A DNA stretch of 64,000 nt from Reyranella sp. (GTDB lineage: Bacteria > Pseudomonadota > Alphaproteobacteria > Reyranellales > Reyranellaceae): NCBI GenBank assembly GCA_019750135.1, contig JAIEOV010000002.1, positions 1 through 64,000 of the forward strand, in the 5' to 3' direction. Each line of letters begins with the position of its first letter. Position 1 is the first letter of the stretch. This document shows positions 25,245 through 34,021 of the stretch, one piece after another. The position numbers and the translations under genes are program-made. A model generated the notes under the pieces. It saw only the letters and a program-made list of their open reading frames with translations, had not been told where the DNA came from and did not search any database.

Positions 25245-26399
25245 CTAGCGCCTGACGTAGCGGTCGATGCCGAGAACGACGACACCGAACACGAGTCCCC
25301 AGAACGCTGAGCCCACGCCCATCAGCGTGACGCCCGAGGCGGTCACCGCGAGCGTGCCGGAGGCGGCGAAGCGATCCTGATCGGCCGAGAGCGCGGCGCC
25401 CATGGCGCCCGCCATCGAGCCCAGCAGCGCGGTGCCGGCGACGGTGGCCAGCAACGCCGGCGGCAGGGCGCCGAACAAACCGACCAGCGATGCGCCGAAC
25501 AGCGCGATCAGGCACCACCAACCGGCATAGAAGACGCCCGCCTTCCAGCGCTCGGCTGGATCGGGATGCGCTTCGGGACCGGTGCAGAGAGCAGCGGAGA
25601 TCGCCGCGAGATTGGTGGTGTGGGCGCCGAGGAAAGCGCTGCCCAGCGACGCCGCGCCGGTGGCGGCGAGCACGGCCTGCGTCGGCGGCTCGTAACCGGA
25701 GGCGCGCAGCACGGCAAAGCCGGGCAGGTTCTGCGATGCCATGGTGACGAGATAGAGCGGCACGCCGAGCCCGATCAGCGTCGCGGCATCCCATGCCGGC
25801 ATCACCAGTTCGGGCCGCGACAGGCCGAGCGCTGGTATCGGCTTCACCAGGCCGAGGCCGACCGCGATCAGCGCGCCGGCCACCAGCACGATCAGCGAGG
25901 CCAGCGTCGGCACCAAAATGCGCGCCACCAGGAACAGGGCGATCATGGGCAGCACCAGGAGCGGCGCGCTGGGCACGTGCTCGACCATGGCGGTGACGAG
26001 GCGCAGCAGGATGCCCGCCAGCATCGCCGCGGCGATGCTGGCCGGTATCTTCTCGATCAGCCGGGCCAACGGCCGGATCGACGCCGTCAGCAGGATCAAC
26101 ACCGCCGCCAGCACGAAGGCGCCCACGGCGGCGCCGATGCCGGGCACGCCCGAGGTGGAGGCGATCAGCGCCGCGCCCGGCGTCGACCAGGCGGTGATGA
26201 TGGGCATGCGATAGCGCACGCTGAGCCAGAGACCGGAGAGCGCCATGGCGATGGCGAGGCCGGAGACCCACGAGCTCGCCTGCCCCGGCGTGGCGCCGAC
26301 GGCGGCGGCCGCCGCCAGCACGACGGGCAAGGTGCCGCCGACGCCTGCCACTGTCGCAACCAGCGCGGCGCTGGCGGTCGAGATCAGGCCGGATTTCAC
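25245..26399 (-). CDS. BenE family transporter
   Basis: A 384-residue membrane protein of the benzoate/H+ symporter (BenE) family with about 11-12 hydrophobic segments. Characteristic pieces are MKSGLISTASAALVATVAG at the N-terminus, YRMPIITAWSTPGAALIAS and GAHTTNLAAISAALCTG. The start is a GTG that overlaps the upstream stop (GTGA). Despite the family name, the neighbouring ureido/amide hydrolase and amino-acid-type oxidase suggest a nitrogen compound as substrate; that is inference. Confidence 0.88.
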   Translation of the reverse strand: MKSGLISTASAALVATVAGVGGTLPVVLAAAAAVGATPGQASSWVSGLAIAMALSGLWLSVRYRMPIITAWSTPGAALIASTSGVPGIGAAVGAFVLAAVLILLTASIRPLARLIEKIPASIAAAMLAGILLRLVTAMVEHVPSAPLLVLPMIALFLVARILVPTLASLIVLVAGALIAVGLGLVKPIPALGLSRPELVMPAWDAATLIGLGVPLYLVTMASQNLPGFAVLRASGYEPPTQAVLAATGAASLGSAFLGAHTTNLAAISAALCTGPEAHPDPAERWKAGVFYAGWWCLIALFGASLVGLFGALPPALLATVAGTALLGSMAGAMGAALSADQDRFAASGTLAVTASGVTLMGVGSAFWGLVFGVVVLGIDRYVRR

Positions 26400-27640
26400 G
26401 GAGAGTTCGCTCTCTCGACCATCGCCTGCAGGAGGATCTGGGCGCCGGCGCCGATGTCGGCCTTGTCGGCGTCCTCGATCTCGTTGTGGCTGATGCCGTC
26501 CTTGCACGGCACGAAGATCATGGCGGTCGGCGCGACGCGGCTGACATAGCAGGCGTCGTGGCCCGCGCCGCTCACGATGTTCATGTGGGCATAGCCCGCC
26601 TGCTCCGCGCCTCGGCGCACCGAGTCGACCAGCTCGCGAGCGAAGGGCGACGGCGGGAAGTACCAGATCTGCTCGATCTTGACCTCCAGGCGATGGCGCC
26701 TGGCGATGTCGGCGGCGGCCGCCCGCATCTCGGCGTCCATCCTGGTCAGTTCGCCGTCGTCGGGATGACGAAAGTCGACCGTCATGAACACGCGGCCAGG
26801 GATGGTGTTGCGCGACTGCGGCTGGCTTTCGATCACGCCGATGGTCGAGCGCCCGTTCGGCCGGTTGCCGATCCTGCGGCATTCGACGATCAGCTCGGCC
26901 GCGCCGACCAGCGCGTCGCGTCGGCCTTCCATGGGCGTGGTGCCGGCATGGCTCTCCATGCCGGTCCACGAGACCTCGTACCAGCGCTGGCCCTGCGCGC
27001 CGGTGACGACGCCGATCGTCTTCTTCTCGCGTTCGAGGATCGGCCCCTGCTCGATATGCGCTTCGAAGAAAGCTCCGACCTTGCGGCCGCCGACCGGCTC
27101 CTTGCCGTCATAGCCGATCGCCTTCAGCGCCTCGGAGAAGGTGACGCCGTCGCGATCCTTGATACCGAGCGCGTGGTCGAGCGTGAAGGCGCCGCCGAAC
27201 ACGCCCGAGGCCACCATGGCCGGCGCGAAACGGCAGCCCTCCTCGTTGGTCCACACGGCCACTTCGATCGGCGCCTCGGTGACGTAGCCCGAATCGTGGA
27301 GCACGCGCAGAACTTCGAGCCCGGCCATCACGCCATAGGCGCCGTCGAACTTGCCGCCGGTCGGCTGGGTGTCGAGATGCGAGCCCGTCATCACCGGCGG
27401 CTTGTCCGGATCGCGGCCCTCGCGGCGAGCGAAGATGTTGCCGAGCTGGTCGACCTTGATGCTGCAGCCCGCCGCCTGGGCCCAGCGCACGAAGAGATCG
27501 CGGCCTTGGCGGTCGAGATCGGTCAGCGCGATGCGGCAGACACCGCCCTTCTCGGTGCCGCCGATCTCGGCCAACTCCATCAAGCTCGACCACAGGCGGT
27601 CGGAGTCGATGCGCAGATTGGGACGGTCAGCGGGCTTCAT
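26396..27640 (-). CDS. M20 family Zn-dependent amidohydrolase (allantoate/N-carbamoyl amino acid type)
   Basis: A 414-residue metallo-amidohydrolase. The two-metal site is visible: GSHLDTQPTGGKFDGAYG (His and bridging Asp), NEEGCRF (Glu pair) and FEAHIEQGP (His), with the C-terminal SGAGHDA carrying the last histidine ligand. This set matches the allantoate amidohydrolase / beta-ureidopropionase / N-carbamoyl-L-amino-acid hydrolase branch. It heads the operon with BenE and the FAD oxidase, a set that could import a ureido compound, hydrolyse it and oxidise the released amino acid. Confidence 0.88.
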   Translation of the reverse strand: MKPADRPNLRIDSDRLWSSLMELAEIGGTEKGGVCRIALTDLDRQGRDLFVRWAQAAGCSIKVDQLGNIFARREGRDPDKPPVMTGSHLDTQPTGGKFDGAYGVMAGLEVLRVLHDSGYVTEAPIEVAVWTNEEGCRFAPAMVASGVFGGAFTLDHALGIKDRDGVTFSEALKAIGYDGKEPVGGRKVGAFFEAHIEQGPILEREKKTIGVVTGAQGQRWYEVSWTGMESHAGTTPMEGRRDALVGAAELIVECRRIGNRPNGRSTIGVIESQPQSRNTIPGRVFMTVDFRHPDDGELTRMDAEMRAAAADIARRHRLEVKIEQIWYFPPSPFARELVDSVRRGAEQAGYAHMNIVSGAGHDACYVSRVAPTAMIFVPCKDGISHNEIEDADKADIGAGAQILLQAMVERANSP

Positions 27641-27721
27641 GTGGGCTCCAGAGAATACAACCGTTGGACCCTAGCACGCTCTTCGTATCCCAGCTCAAAT
27701 TGATCAGCGATCGAGGACCCT

Positions 27722-27937
27722 GTGGCAAAGAGCAAACTAAGCAAGGCGAAATCCCGGACCTCCAAAATCATCATCGGCGACGGCACCCTTTCTGAAGAAG
27801 AACAAGAGAGGATGGCGTTGCTGTTGATCCTGCATTGGGGCGAACGGCAATACGCCGAAGGCAAGGTTGTGCCGGCAGCGGAAGCTTTCAGGCGTATCCG
27901 TGCGCGCTTGCAGCAACGTCGAACGAAGAAGAGATAG
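27722..27937 (+). CDS. Small hypothetical protein, antitoxin-like C-terminus
   Basis: A 71-residue basic protein starting at GTG. The C-terminal half (ERQYAEGKVVPAAEAFRRIRARL) resembles the tail of several type II antitoxins and of addiction-module proteins, where a phrase like EGKVVPAxEAFxRIR is common. The N-terminus is lysine-rich and shows no clear DNA-binding fold. No toxin gene is adjacent. It may be an orphan antitoxin or an unrelated small protein; codon use is less GC-rich than its neighbours. Confidence 0.5.
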   Translation: MAKSKLSKAKSRTSKIIIGDGTLSEEEQERMALLLILHWGERQYAEGKVVPAAEAFRRIRARLQQRRTKKR

Positions 27938-27974
27938 CGGCGGCGATACGGCCGACCGAACAGCCTCGCCCCCT

Positions 27975-28958
27975 TCAGGCCCGCAGCGCGGGTCTCTCAT
28001 TGTCCTGGACCGTCGGTTCCGAGTGGAACAAGGCGCTGACCGATTCACCGTTGTTGATCCGCCGCATGGCTTCGGCCAGGGCCGGGGCGATGGACAATAC
28101 CGTGAGCTTCGACACCTGCTTCTCGGCGGCGATGGGAACCGTGTTCGTGCAAACGATCTCCAGCACGTCGGGCTCCGCCGCCAGGCGCCGGGTGGCGGAA
28201 CCGGAAAGGATGCCATGCGTGCAGGCGATCCGAACGGACCGAGCCTTGTGGTCGCGCAGATGCCGAAGCAGTTCCAGGATGGATCCGCCGGTCGCGATCT
28301 CGTCGTCGAGGACGATGACATCGCGGTCGCGGACATCGCCGATCAGCATCGAAATCCTGACCTGCGTATCGCTGAGCCGCTCCTTTGCTCCCGCGGCCAT
28401 GGGTACACCCAGCCTCTTGGCGAAGGCCGCGGCACTCTTGGCATTGCCCAGGTCGGGGGACACGACGACGCCGTTGGCGAGGTCATAGCGCTGGAAATGT
28501 TGGGCGAACTCGCCGAGCGCATGCAGGTGGTCGACGGGCACGCTGAAGAACCCGTGAACCTGCGGCGAATGGAGCGTCATCGTGAGGATGCGGTCGGCGC
28601 CTGCTGTCGCCAGCAGGTCAGCGACCAGGCGGCCGCCGATCGAGATGCGCGGCGCATCCTTTTTGTCGGATCGCGCATAGGCATAGTGAGGGATGACGGC
28701 CGTGATCCGCGCCGCCGACGCGCCCCGGACGGCATCGAGCATCAGCAGGAGTTCGACGAGATGGTCCTGGACGGGCGAGCTCAGCGGCTGGATGAGGAAG
28801 ACATCCTGCTCGCGACAGTTCGCCTGCAGTTGCACCTCGATGCAGTCGTTCGAGAACCGCTTCAGCCTGGTCGGCAGCAACGGAACGCCGAGCGTCGCGC
28901 AAATCTCTTCAGCCAGGGCGGGATGAGCACTACCACTGAAGATGGCGATCGGACTCAA
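27975..28958 (-). CDS. prs: Ribose-phosphate pyrophosphokinase (PRPP synthetase)
   Basis: A 327-residue PRPP synthetase making phosphoribosyl pyrophosphate from ribose 5-phosphate and ATP. Both phosphoribosyltransferase-like domains are present, with YARSDKKDAPRISIGGRLVADLL in the ATP region and the PRPP-binding loop VIVLDDEIATGGS. That loop differs slightly from the common DDIIDTGGT, so this may be a divergent or second copy. The TTG at 28958 is chosen because AGGAGG lies seven bases upstream; a longer frame opens at 28976 but would start before the ribosome-binding site. Confidence 0.85.
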   Translation of the reverse strand: MSPIAIFSGSAHPALAEEICATLGVPLLPTRLKRFSNDCIEVQLQANCREQDVFLIQPLSSPVQDHLVELLLMLDAVRGASAARITAVIPHYAYARSDKKDAPRISIGGRLVADLLATAGADRILTMTLHSPQVHGFFSVPVDHLHALGEFAQHFQRYDLANGVVVSPDLGNAKSAAAFAKRLGVPMAAGAKERLSDTQVRISMLIGDVRDRDVIVLDDEIATGGSILELLRHLRDHKARSVRIACTHGILSGSATRRLAAEPDVLEIVCTNTVPIAAEKQVSKLTVLSIAPALAEAMRRINNGESVSALFHSEPTVQDNERPALRA

Positions 28959-29120
28959 CGGAGGTCCTCCTCGCAACGATTTGGGCGGCCACGCGCGCAG
29001 CTTATGGCAGACTGAGCACCGCCGATCAACGCCCGAGCGCTATGCGGACCCAAAGGCTGGCCCGTTGGCTCCGGTACGGCTATGGGTCGAGCCTCGCCAG
29101 CAGGGACACGCACACGCAAG

Positions 29121-30296
29121 ATGCTTCCGCTCTCCGACACGCTCGTCCTCGACCTCACGCAAGTCATCGCCGGTCCCACGGCCGGCCAGATCCTGGGCGA
29201 CATGGGCGCCGATGTGATCAAGGTCGAGCCGCTGCACGGCGAGCATTTCCGTCCGCATTTTGGCGGCGCCTGGGTGCCGTCGATGAACCGCAACAAGCGC
29301 GGGCTTGCCCTGGACCTGCGCACCGAGGGCGGGCGCGAGGTGCTGATGCGGCTCGCCCGCAAGGCCGACGTCTTCATGGAGGCCTTCACGCCGGGCGTCA
29401 TCGACAAGCTGGGCTTCGGCTGGGAGAAGCTCAGCAAGGAGAATCCGCGGCTGATCTACGCGTCGATCTCGGGCTACGGCCAGACCGGCCCCTATGCCAG
29501 CCGCGCCGGCTACGATCCCTGCATCCAGGCCGAGATCGGCCTGATGGACGCGACCGGCCCCGACGGCGGCGAGATGTGCCGCGTCGGCACCGCGGCGATC
29601 GACTATTCGACGGGCTCGTTCTGCGCCGCCGGCATCGCCTTCGCCTTGCTGGGGCGCCATAAGACCGGCCGCGGCCAGCGGCTCGACCTGTCGCTGTTCG
29701 ATGTCGGCATGCACCTGATGAGCCACTGGATCACCAATCATGGGCTGACTGGCGAAGACCCCATCCGCATGGGCACCTCGAACTCGATCCTCTGCCCGTT
29801 GCGCGTGTTTCCGACCAAGACCCAGCCGATCTTCATCGCCGGCACCAATGACGCCTTCTGGAAGATCTTCTGCACGGCGCTCGGCAAGAAGGACTGGCTG
29901 GAGGACAAGCGCTTCGCCACCAACGCCGATCGCGTCGCCAACCGCGCGATCCTCGAGCCGTTGATCGAGGCGTACTTCCTCCAGCACACCTGCGACGAGC
30001 TTCTCGACAAGCTGATCCCCGCCGGCATGGCCTGCTCGGCCGCCTACCGGATCAGCGAGGCCATGGTGAGCCCGCATGCGAAGGCGCGTGGCAGCGTTCT
30101 GGAGATCGACTATCCGGGCATCGGCCCGGTGAAGTCGGCGAACAATCCGATCAAGCTCTCGGACGCGCCGATTGAGACGCGGCTGAGGTCGCCCGCGGTC
30201 GGCGAGCACACGGTCGAGATCATGCGTGAAGTGGGTTTCAGCGATACCGAGATCGCGGCCTTGCGCGACGCCAAGGCGATCGCCTGCCAGTCTTGA
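29121..30296 (+). CDS. CaiB/BaiF family CoA-transferase
   Basis: A 391-residue class III CoA-transferase, moving CoA between carboxylic acids. The N-terminus LPLSDTLVLDLTQVIAGPTAGQILGDMGADVIKVE is the family opening, and RNKRGLALDLRTEGG and SISGYGQTGPYASRAGYD follow. The likely catalytic aspartate is in LDLSLFDVGMH. The ATG at 29121 is preferred over an in-frame ATG at 29082 because it matches the family N-terminus. The donor and acceptor acids cannot be read from the sequence. Confidence 0.88.
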   Translation: MLPLSDTLVLDLTQVIAGPTAGQILGDMGADVIKVEPLHGEHFRPHFGGAWVPSMNRNKRGLALDLRTEGGREVLMRLARKADVFMEAFTPGVIDKLGFGWEKLSKENPRLIYASISGYGQTGPYASRAGYDPCIQAEIGLMDATGPDGGEMCRVGTAAIDYSTGSFCAAGIAFALLGRHKTGRGQRLDLSLFDVGMHLMSHWITNHGLTGEDPIRMGTSNSILCPLRVFPTKTQPIFIAGTNDAFWKIFCTALGKKDWLEDKRFATNADRVANRAILEPLIEAYFLQHTCDELLDKLIPAGMACSAAYRISEAMVSPHAKARGSVLEIDYPGIGPVKSANNPIKLSDAPIETRLRSPAVGEHTVEIMREVGFSDTEIAALRDAKAIACQS

Positions 30297-30336
30297 AAAA
30301 AAATGCGGCGCCGCCCGGGGGAAGGACGGCGCCGCA
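30296..30336 (-). terminator. Intrinsic terminator of the small exported-protein gene
   Basis: A perfect 10-base-pair stem (30304-30313 with 30327-30336) around a 13-base loop is followed, on the minus strand, by a run of eight T (30296-30303). This is a textbook rho-independent terminator for the minus-strand gene ending at 30352. It directly abuts the stop codon of the convergent CoA-transferase gene. Confidence 0.88.
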
Positions 30337-30351
30337 CTCTCGCTGAGTCTC

Positions 30352-30642
30352 CTAGCCGCGGGGCGGCAGGGAGATCTTGGCGTTCTGCAGCGCCTTCTCG
30401 ATGGCGGCGATACCGCTCGTGTCGCCGGCCTTGCACTGCTCGGCGGCATGGCGGGTCTCAAGGCCGGTCGACGGCCGGTTCTTGGCCGGCCCGCCGCCGA
30501 GGTAGCGCTCGTACTTCTGGACCACGGCGTCGCAGTAGGCGGCCTGCTTGGTGTCGGCCGAGGCGCCGGCTGCCAGCAGGAACGCGGCCGCCAGAACGCT
30601 GCCGACGGTCAGGGTCATCGTCTTGGTGATCATCTTCGTCAT
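30352..30642 (-). CDS. Small exported hypothetical protein
   Basis: A 96-residue protein with a signal peptide (MTKMITKTMTLTVGSVLAAAFLLAAGASA) and a mature domain of about 67 residues with two cysteines (QAAYCDAVVQKYERYLGG and AAEQCKAGDTSGIAAIEKAL) that could form a disulfide. The ATG at 30642 follows GGAGG; the frame opens earlier at a GTG (30654) that overlaps this ribosome-binding site. Helical, periplasmic, function unknown. It has its own strong terminator, so it is probably a single-gene unit. Confidence 0.75.
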   Translation of the reverse strand: MTKMITKTMTLTVGSVLAAAFLLAAGASADTKQAAYCDAVVQKYERYLGGGPAKNRPSTGLETRHAAEQCKAGDTSGIAAIEKALQNAKISLPPRG

Positions 30643-30983
30643 GTGAGCCTCCACTGCTCTTCGTTGTGCCCGTCTGTTTGCGAGCGGCGTGGTTTTCGAC
30701 GGCGGCCGAGGCGAGAATCGGGCGGCAGAATTTCGGCGGGCTTACAAGCGCGCCTGCGTTGTACGCAGGCGCAACATGATGAACGATGGTCGTTGCAATG
30801 CGGGGTTTGAAACTGTCATAGCAGCACTGGCGAACGTTCGGCGGCGAGCGTTTCGGGCAACGCCCACGAAACGCGGCGGAGCCCGCATCGGGTTGGTGTA
30901 TTTGCGCAACACCACCCACGCAGGCGCCGCCTCTGGAATAATTTGAGCGCACTTGAATCGATGTATGGCATTCTGCGGGCCGC
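30643..30983. other. 341-base gene-free stretch with one perfect hairpin
   Basis: No convincing gene is seen between the exported-protein gene and the next membrane-protein gene. It must hold both divergent promoters. A perfect 10-base-pair hairpin with a 3-base loop (GCGCCTGCGT-TGT-ACGCAGGCGC) lies at 30750-30772, without a T-run. An 85-residue frame at 30689-30946 is arginine-rich and not supported. Confidence 0.6.
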
Positions 30984-31730
30984 ATGACGCCGCTCAGTCA
31001 CCAGGGCCTCTACCGCAACTCAGCGCTGATGCTGGCCGGATTTCTGGGAGCGATCGCGCTGCTGATCGGCGGGATCGCCGCCGCCCTGCACGTCGCCAAC
31101 ACGGGCGACGAGCTGGTGCCTCTGGTCTTCGGTACGCTGGGCGTGTTCGTGCTGGTCGTTGTGGTATGCATGCTGATGGCGCTGCGCCAGCATCGCTGGA
31201 CGATCGAGGCGCAGGCGGTGCTGATCGAGGAGCGGCCTCTGGTGCCACTGACCGGCCGCCGTCGCATGCGGCGCGTGCCCTTCATCGAGATCGCCGGCCT
31301 GAGCTCCGTCCAGAACGCGGCCGATGATCTGTTGACCCTCACGGCCCGCGACGGCGAGCACTTCGTCTTGCCGCCGGGCCTGCAACCGGGTCAGGGCCTG
31401 ATCCGCAAACCCGACCAGGCCGGCCTTGGCGCCTTTGCCGGCGAGCTGTTGGGGGCAATGACCGCGGCAGGCATCGCGGCGCCACCGGTGGCCGCCGGCC
31501 TCGGCTTCTGGAACCGCCCGGCAGGCCTCATCCTTCTCGGCATCACGCTGCTGGTGACCTTGCCAATGGCCGCCGCTGCCCTGTGGGGCATGTGGGAGGG
31601 CGCGGCGGTCCGTCATCGCGGCGGCGAGGCCGTCGCGATTTTTGTGATGATGCCGATTGGCGTGGCCTGGGCGATGGTGCGGTCGTGGAAACGCCGGCGC
31701 TCGGTGCTGCGGGCGCTTCGCGAGTCGTAG
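30984..31730 (+). CDS. Hypothetical membrane protein
   Basis: A 248-residue protein with about four transmembrane helices: two near the N-terminus (residues about 13-36 and 45-68) and two near the C-terminus (about 178-200 and 210-232). The cytoplasmic middle (IEAQAVLIEERPLVPLTGRRRMRRVPFIEIAGLSS, with a strand-rich continuation LLTLTARDGEHFVLPPG) resembles the PH-like domains of small bacterial membrane proteins. I do not recognise the family. The ATG is at 30984; the gene ends 34 bases before the deacetylase-like gene and may be cotranscribed with it. Confidence 0.7.
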   Translation: MTPLSHQGLYRNSALMLAGFLGAIALLIGGIAAALHVANTGDELVPLVFGTLGVFVLVVVVCMLMALRQHRWTIEAQAVLIEERPLVPLTGRRRMRRVPFIEIAGLSSVQNAADDLLTLTARDGEHFVLPPGLQPGQGLIRKPDQAGLGAFAGELLGAMTAAGIAAPPVAAGLGFWNRPAGLILLGITLLVTLPMAAAALWGMWEGAAVRHRGGEAVAIFVMMPIGVAWAMVRSWKRRRSVLRALRES

Positions 31731-31764
31731 TATACGAACCACCGATCAAGGAGCCGTTTGCCCC

Positions 31765-32793
31765 GTGAAAATCATCTATTCCGACAAGCATGCCCAGCAC
31801 GACCCGCAGACGTTCTTCGTGCGCGGCGTCAAGCAGCGCAGCTCGGAGCAGCCCGAGCGCGCCGATCGCCTGCTCGCCTCGGCCAAGGGAGCGGGCCACG
31901 AGATCCTGGCGCCGAAGGCATACGGCGCCGCGCCCGCCGCGACCGTGCATACGCCGGAGTATCTCGACTTCCTGCAGACCATCGCACGCGACTGGGCCAA
32001 GCTGCCCAACGCCTCGGCCGAGGTCGTGCCCAACGTCCATCCCGCGCATTATCCCGCGACCTATCCCAAGGCACTGGCCGGCCGCGCCGGCTGGCACCAG
32101 GTCGACCTCGCCTGCCCGATCGGCCCGCACACCTGGGACGCCGCCCTGGCCGCCAGCGAATCGGCCACCACGGCGGCCGACCTGGTGCTCGACGGCACGC
32201 GCGAGGTCTATGCGCTCTGCCGGCCGCCCGGCCATCACGCCTACGCCGACATGGCGGGCGGCTTCTGCTTCCTGAACAACACCGCGATCGCGGCCGAGCG
32301 CCTGCGGCAGAAGCACCAGCGCGTCGCTGTGCTCGATGTCGACGTCCATCACGGCAACGGCACGCAGGGCATCTTCTTCGACCGCAACGACGTGCTCACC
32401 GTGTCGATCCACGCCGATCCCGCCGAGTACTATCCCTACTTCTGGGGCCACGCCCACGAGACCGGTACCGGCAAGGGCAACGGCTGCAACCTCAACCTGC
32501 CGCTGCCGCTCGGCTCGCCGGACGCGCCCTGGCTGCAGGCCGGCGACAAGGCGCTGGCGCGCATCCGCGAGTTCGCGCCGGGCGCGCTGGTCGTGGCGCT
32601 CGGCCTCGACGCCAGCGAAAGCGATCCGCTGCAGGGGCTGAAAGTGACCGGCGCGGGCTTCCATGCGATGGCGCAGAAGATCGCGGGCCTTGGGCTGCCC
32701 ACGGTGCTGGTCCAGGAAGGCGGCTATCTCAGCGACGACCTCGGCCGCAACCTCGTCCAGTTCCTGTCCGGCTTCGAGAAAGGCCGTCCATAG
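31765..32793 (+). CDS. Histone deacetylase family amidohydrolase (acetylpolyamine amidohydrolase-like)
   Basis: A 342-residue Zn-dependent deacetylase. Active-site pieces are clear: RPPGHHAYADMAGGFCFLNN (tandem general-base histidines and following glycine loop), VLDVDVHHGNGTQ (Zn ligands Asp and His) and GLDASESDPLQG (third Zn ligand Asp). The N-terminus MKIIYSDKHAQHDPQ and the ERADRLL segment match acetylpolyamine amidohydrolases, which remove acetyl groups from acetylated polyamines or similar amines. The start is the GTG at 31765 with AAGGAG upstream. A polyamine-type importer lies elsewhere in the window, but the nearest partners are a PLP enzyme, NifU-like and ATP-grasp genes. Confidence 0.9.
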   Translation: MKIIYSDKHAQHDPQTFFVRGVKQRSSEQPERADRLLASAKGAGHEILAPKAYGAAPAATVHTPEYLDFLQTIARDWAKLPNASAEVVPNVHPAHYPATYPKALAGRAGWHQVDLACPIGPHTWDAALAASESATTAADLVLDGTREVYALCRPPGHHAYADMAGGFCFLNNTAIAAERLRQKHQRVAVLDVDVHHGNGTQGIFFDRNDVLTVSIHADPAEYYPYFWGHAHETGTGKGNGCNLNLPLPLGSPDAPWLQAGDKALARIREFAPGALVVALGLDASESDPLQGLKVTGAGFHAMAQKIAGLGLPTVLVQEGGYLSDDLGRNLVQFLSGFEKGRP

Positions 32794-32797
32794 GAGC

Positions 32798-32853
32798 GCG
32801 GACCTCCAGGTCCGCATCGGGATCATGAGCCGGCCAGAGGCCGGCGGTCCGGA
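32798..32853. repeat. Palindromic intergenic element, copy A
   Basis: Two perfect hairpins: GCGGACCT-CC-AGGTCCGC (32798-32815) and GCCGGCC-AGA-GGCCGGC (32829-32845), followed by GGTCCGGAAGA. The second half shares the frame CATGAGC...GCGGTCCGGAAGA with the element at 35749-35813, while the stem in the middle differs. It separates the deacetylase and PLP-enzyme genes. Confidence 0.65.
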
Positions 32854-32869
32854 AGAGCGGAGCAACGCA

Positions 32870-34021
32870 ATGAAGGACTCGAACCTGTCGCCGGAGACCC
32901 TGATCGCGCAAGCGCTGGGCGAGATCGATCCGGTGTCGGGCGCCCTGGCACCGCCGATCAGCCTCTCGACGAACTTCGAGCAGGCGGCCGACGGCTCCTA
33001 CCATCAGGGCCGCGTTTACTCGCGGGCCGACAACCCGACCTACGAGCAGGCCGAGCGCATGCTGGCGATGCTCGAAGGCGCCGCCGGCGGCTGCATCCTG
33101 TTCGCCTCGGGCATGGCCGCCGCCACCGCCGTCTTCCAGTCGCTGATCCCAGGCGATCACGTCGTGGTGTCGCGCATGCTCTACTGGGGTGTGCGCAAGT
33201 GGCTGGCCGAGTTCGGCCTGTCGTGGGGCCTCGACGTCGAGTTCGTCGACACGTCCGATCTCGACGCCGTGACGGCGGCGATCCGGCCGGGCGACACTCG
33301 GCTGGTCTGGCTGGAAACACCGGCGAACCCGACCTGGGACGTCACCGATCTGCGCGCGATCTGCGACCTGGCGCACGCCGCCGGCGCACGCGTTGCCGTC
33401 GACAACACCGTGCCGACGCCCGTGCTCACGCGACCGATCGAGTTCGGTGCCGATCTCGTCGTGCACTCCGCCACCAAGTATCTCAACGGCCACAGCGACG
33501 TCGTCGCCGGAGCGGTGCTGAGTGCGCGCAACGATCCGTTCTGGCAGCGCATCCGCTCGTGGCGGCGAACCGGCGGCGCCGTGCCGGGACCGTTCGAGGC
33601 CTGGCTGCTGGTGCGCGGCATGCGGACCCTGTTCCTGCGCGTGCAGCGGGCGTCGGAGTCCGCGCTCTTGATCGCACGCCACTTCGAGACGCATCCGGCG
33701 CTCAGCACCGTCCTCTATCCCGGCCTGCCCTCCCACCCCGGCCATGCCATCGCCGCGCGCCAGATGACCGGCGGCTTCGGCGGCATGTTGTCGGTCCGGG
33801 TCGCGGGCGGAATCGAGCCGGCAAAGTCGGTGCTCGCCAAGGTCAAGGTCTTCAAGCGCGCCACGTCGCTCGGCGGCGTCGAAAGCCTGATCGAGCACCG
33901 CAGCAGCATGGAGGGTCCGTCCTCGCCGGTGCCCGACGACCTGCTGCGCCTGTCGGTGGGAATCGAATCACCGATGGACCTCATCGCCGACCTGGAGACG
34001 GCGCTCCGTGGCAATCGCTGA
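32870..34021 (+). CDS. Cys/Met metabolism PLP-dependent enzyme (cystathionine gamma-synthase/lyase family)
   Basis: A 383-residue fold-type I PLP enzyme of the trans-sulfuration family, acting by elimination or replacement at the beta or gamma carbon of Cys, homoserine or related amino acids. The PLP lysine is in HSATKYLNGHSDVV near residue 205; the cofactor phosphate region FASGMAAATAVFQSL, the aspartate in VAVDNTVPTPVLTRP and the substrate arginine in LLRLSVGIES are present. The ATG at 32870 follows GAGCGGAGCAACGC. Its 3' end overlaps the NifU-like gene by 14 bases. Which reaction it catalyses cannot be fixed from the sequence. Confidence 0.88.
   Translation: MKDSNLSPETLIAQALGEIDPVSGALAPPISLSTNFEQAADGSYHQGRVYSRADNPTYEQAERMLAMLEGAAGGCILFASGMAAATAVFQSLIPGDHVVVSRMLYWGVRKWLAEFGLSWGLDVEFVDTSDLDAVTAAIRPGDTRLVWLETPANPTWDVTDLRAICDLAHAAGARVAVDNTVPTPVLTRPIEFGADLVVHSATKYLNGHSDVVAGAVLSARNDPFWQRIRSWRRTGGAVPGPFEAWLLVRGMRTLFLRVQRASESALLIARHFETHPALSTVLYPGLPSHPGHAIAARQMTGGFGGMLSVRVAGGIEPAKSVLAKVKVFKRATSLGGVESLIEHRSSMEGPSSPVPDDLLRLSVGIESPMDLIADLETALRGNR

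Noticed and set aside
30689-30946. 85-residue plus-strand frame in the gene-free stretch
   Set aside because: Arginine-rich, no ribosome-binding site, and interrupted in sense by a perfect hairpin.
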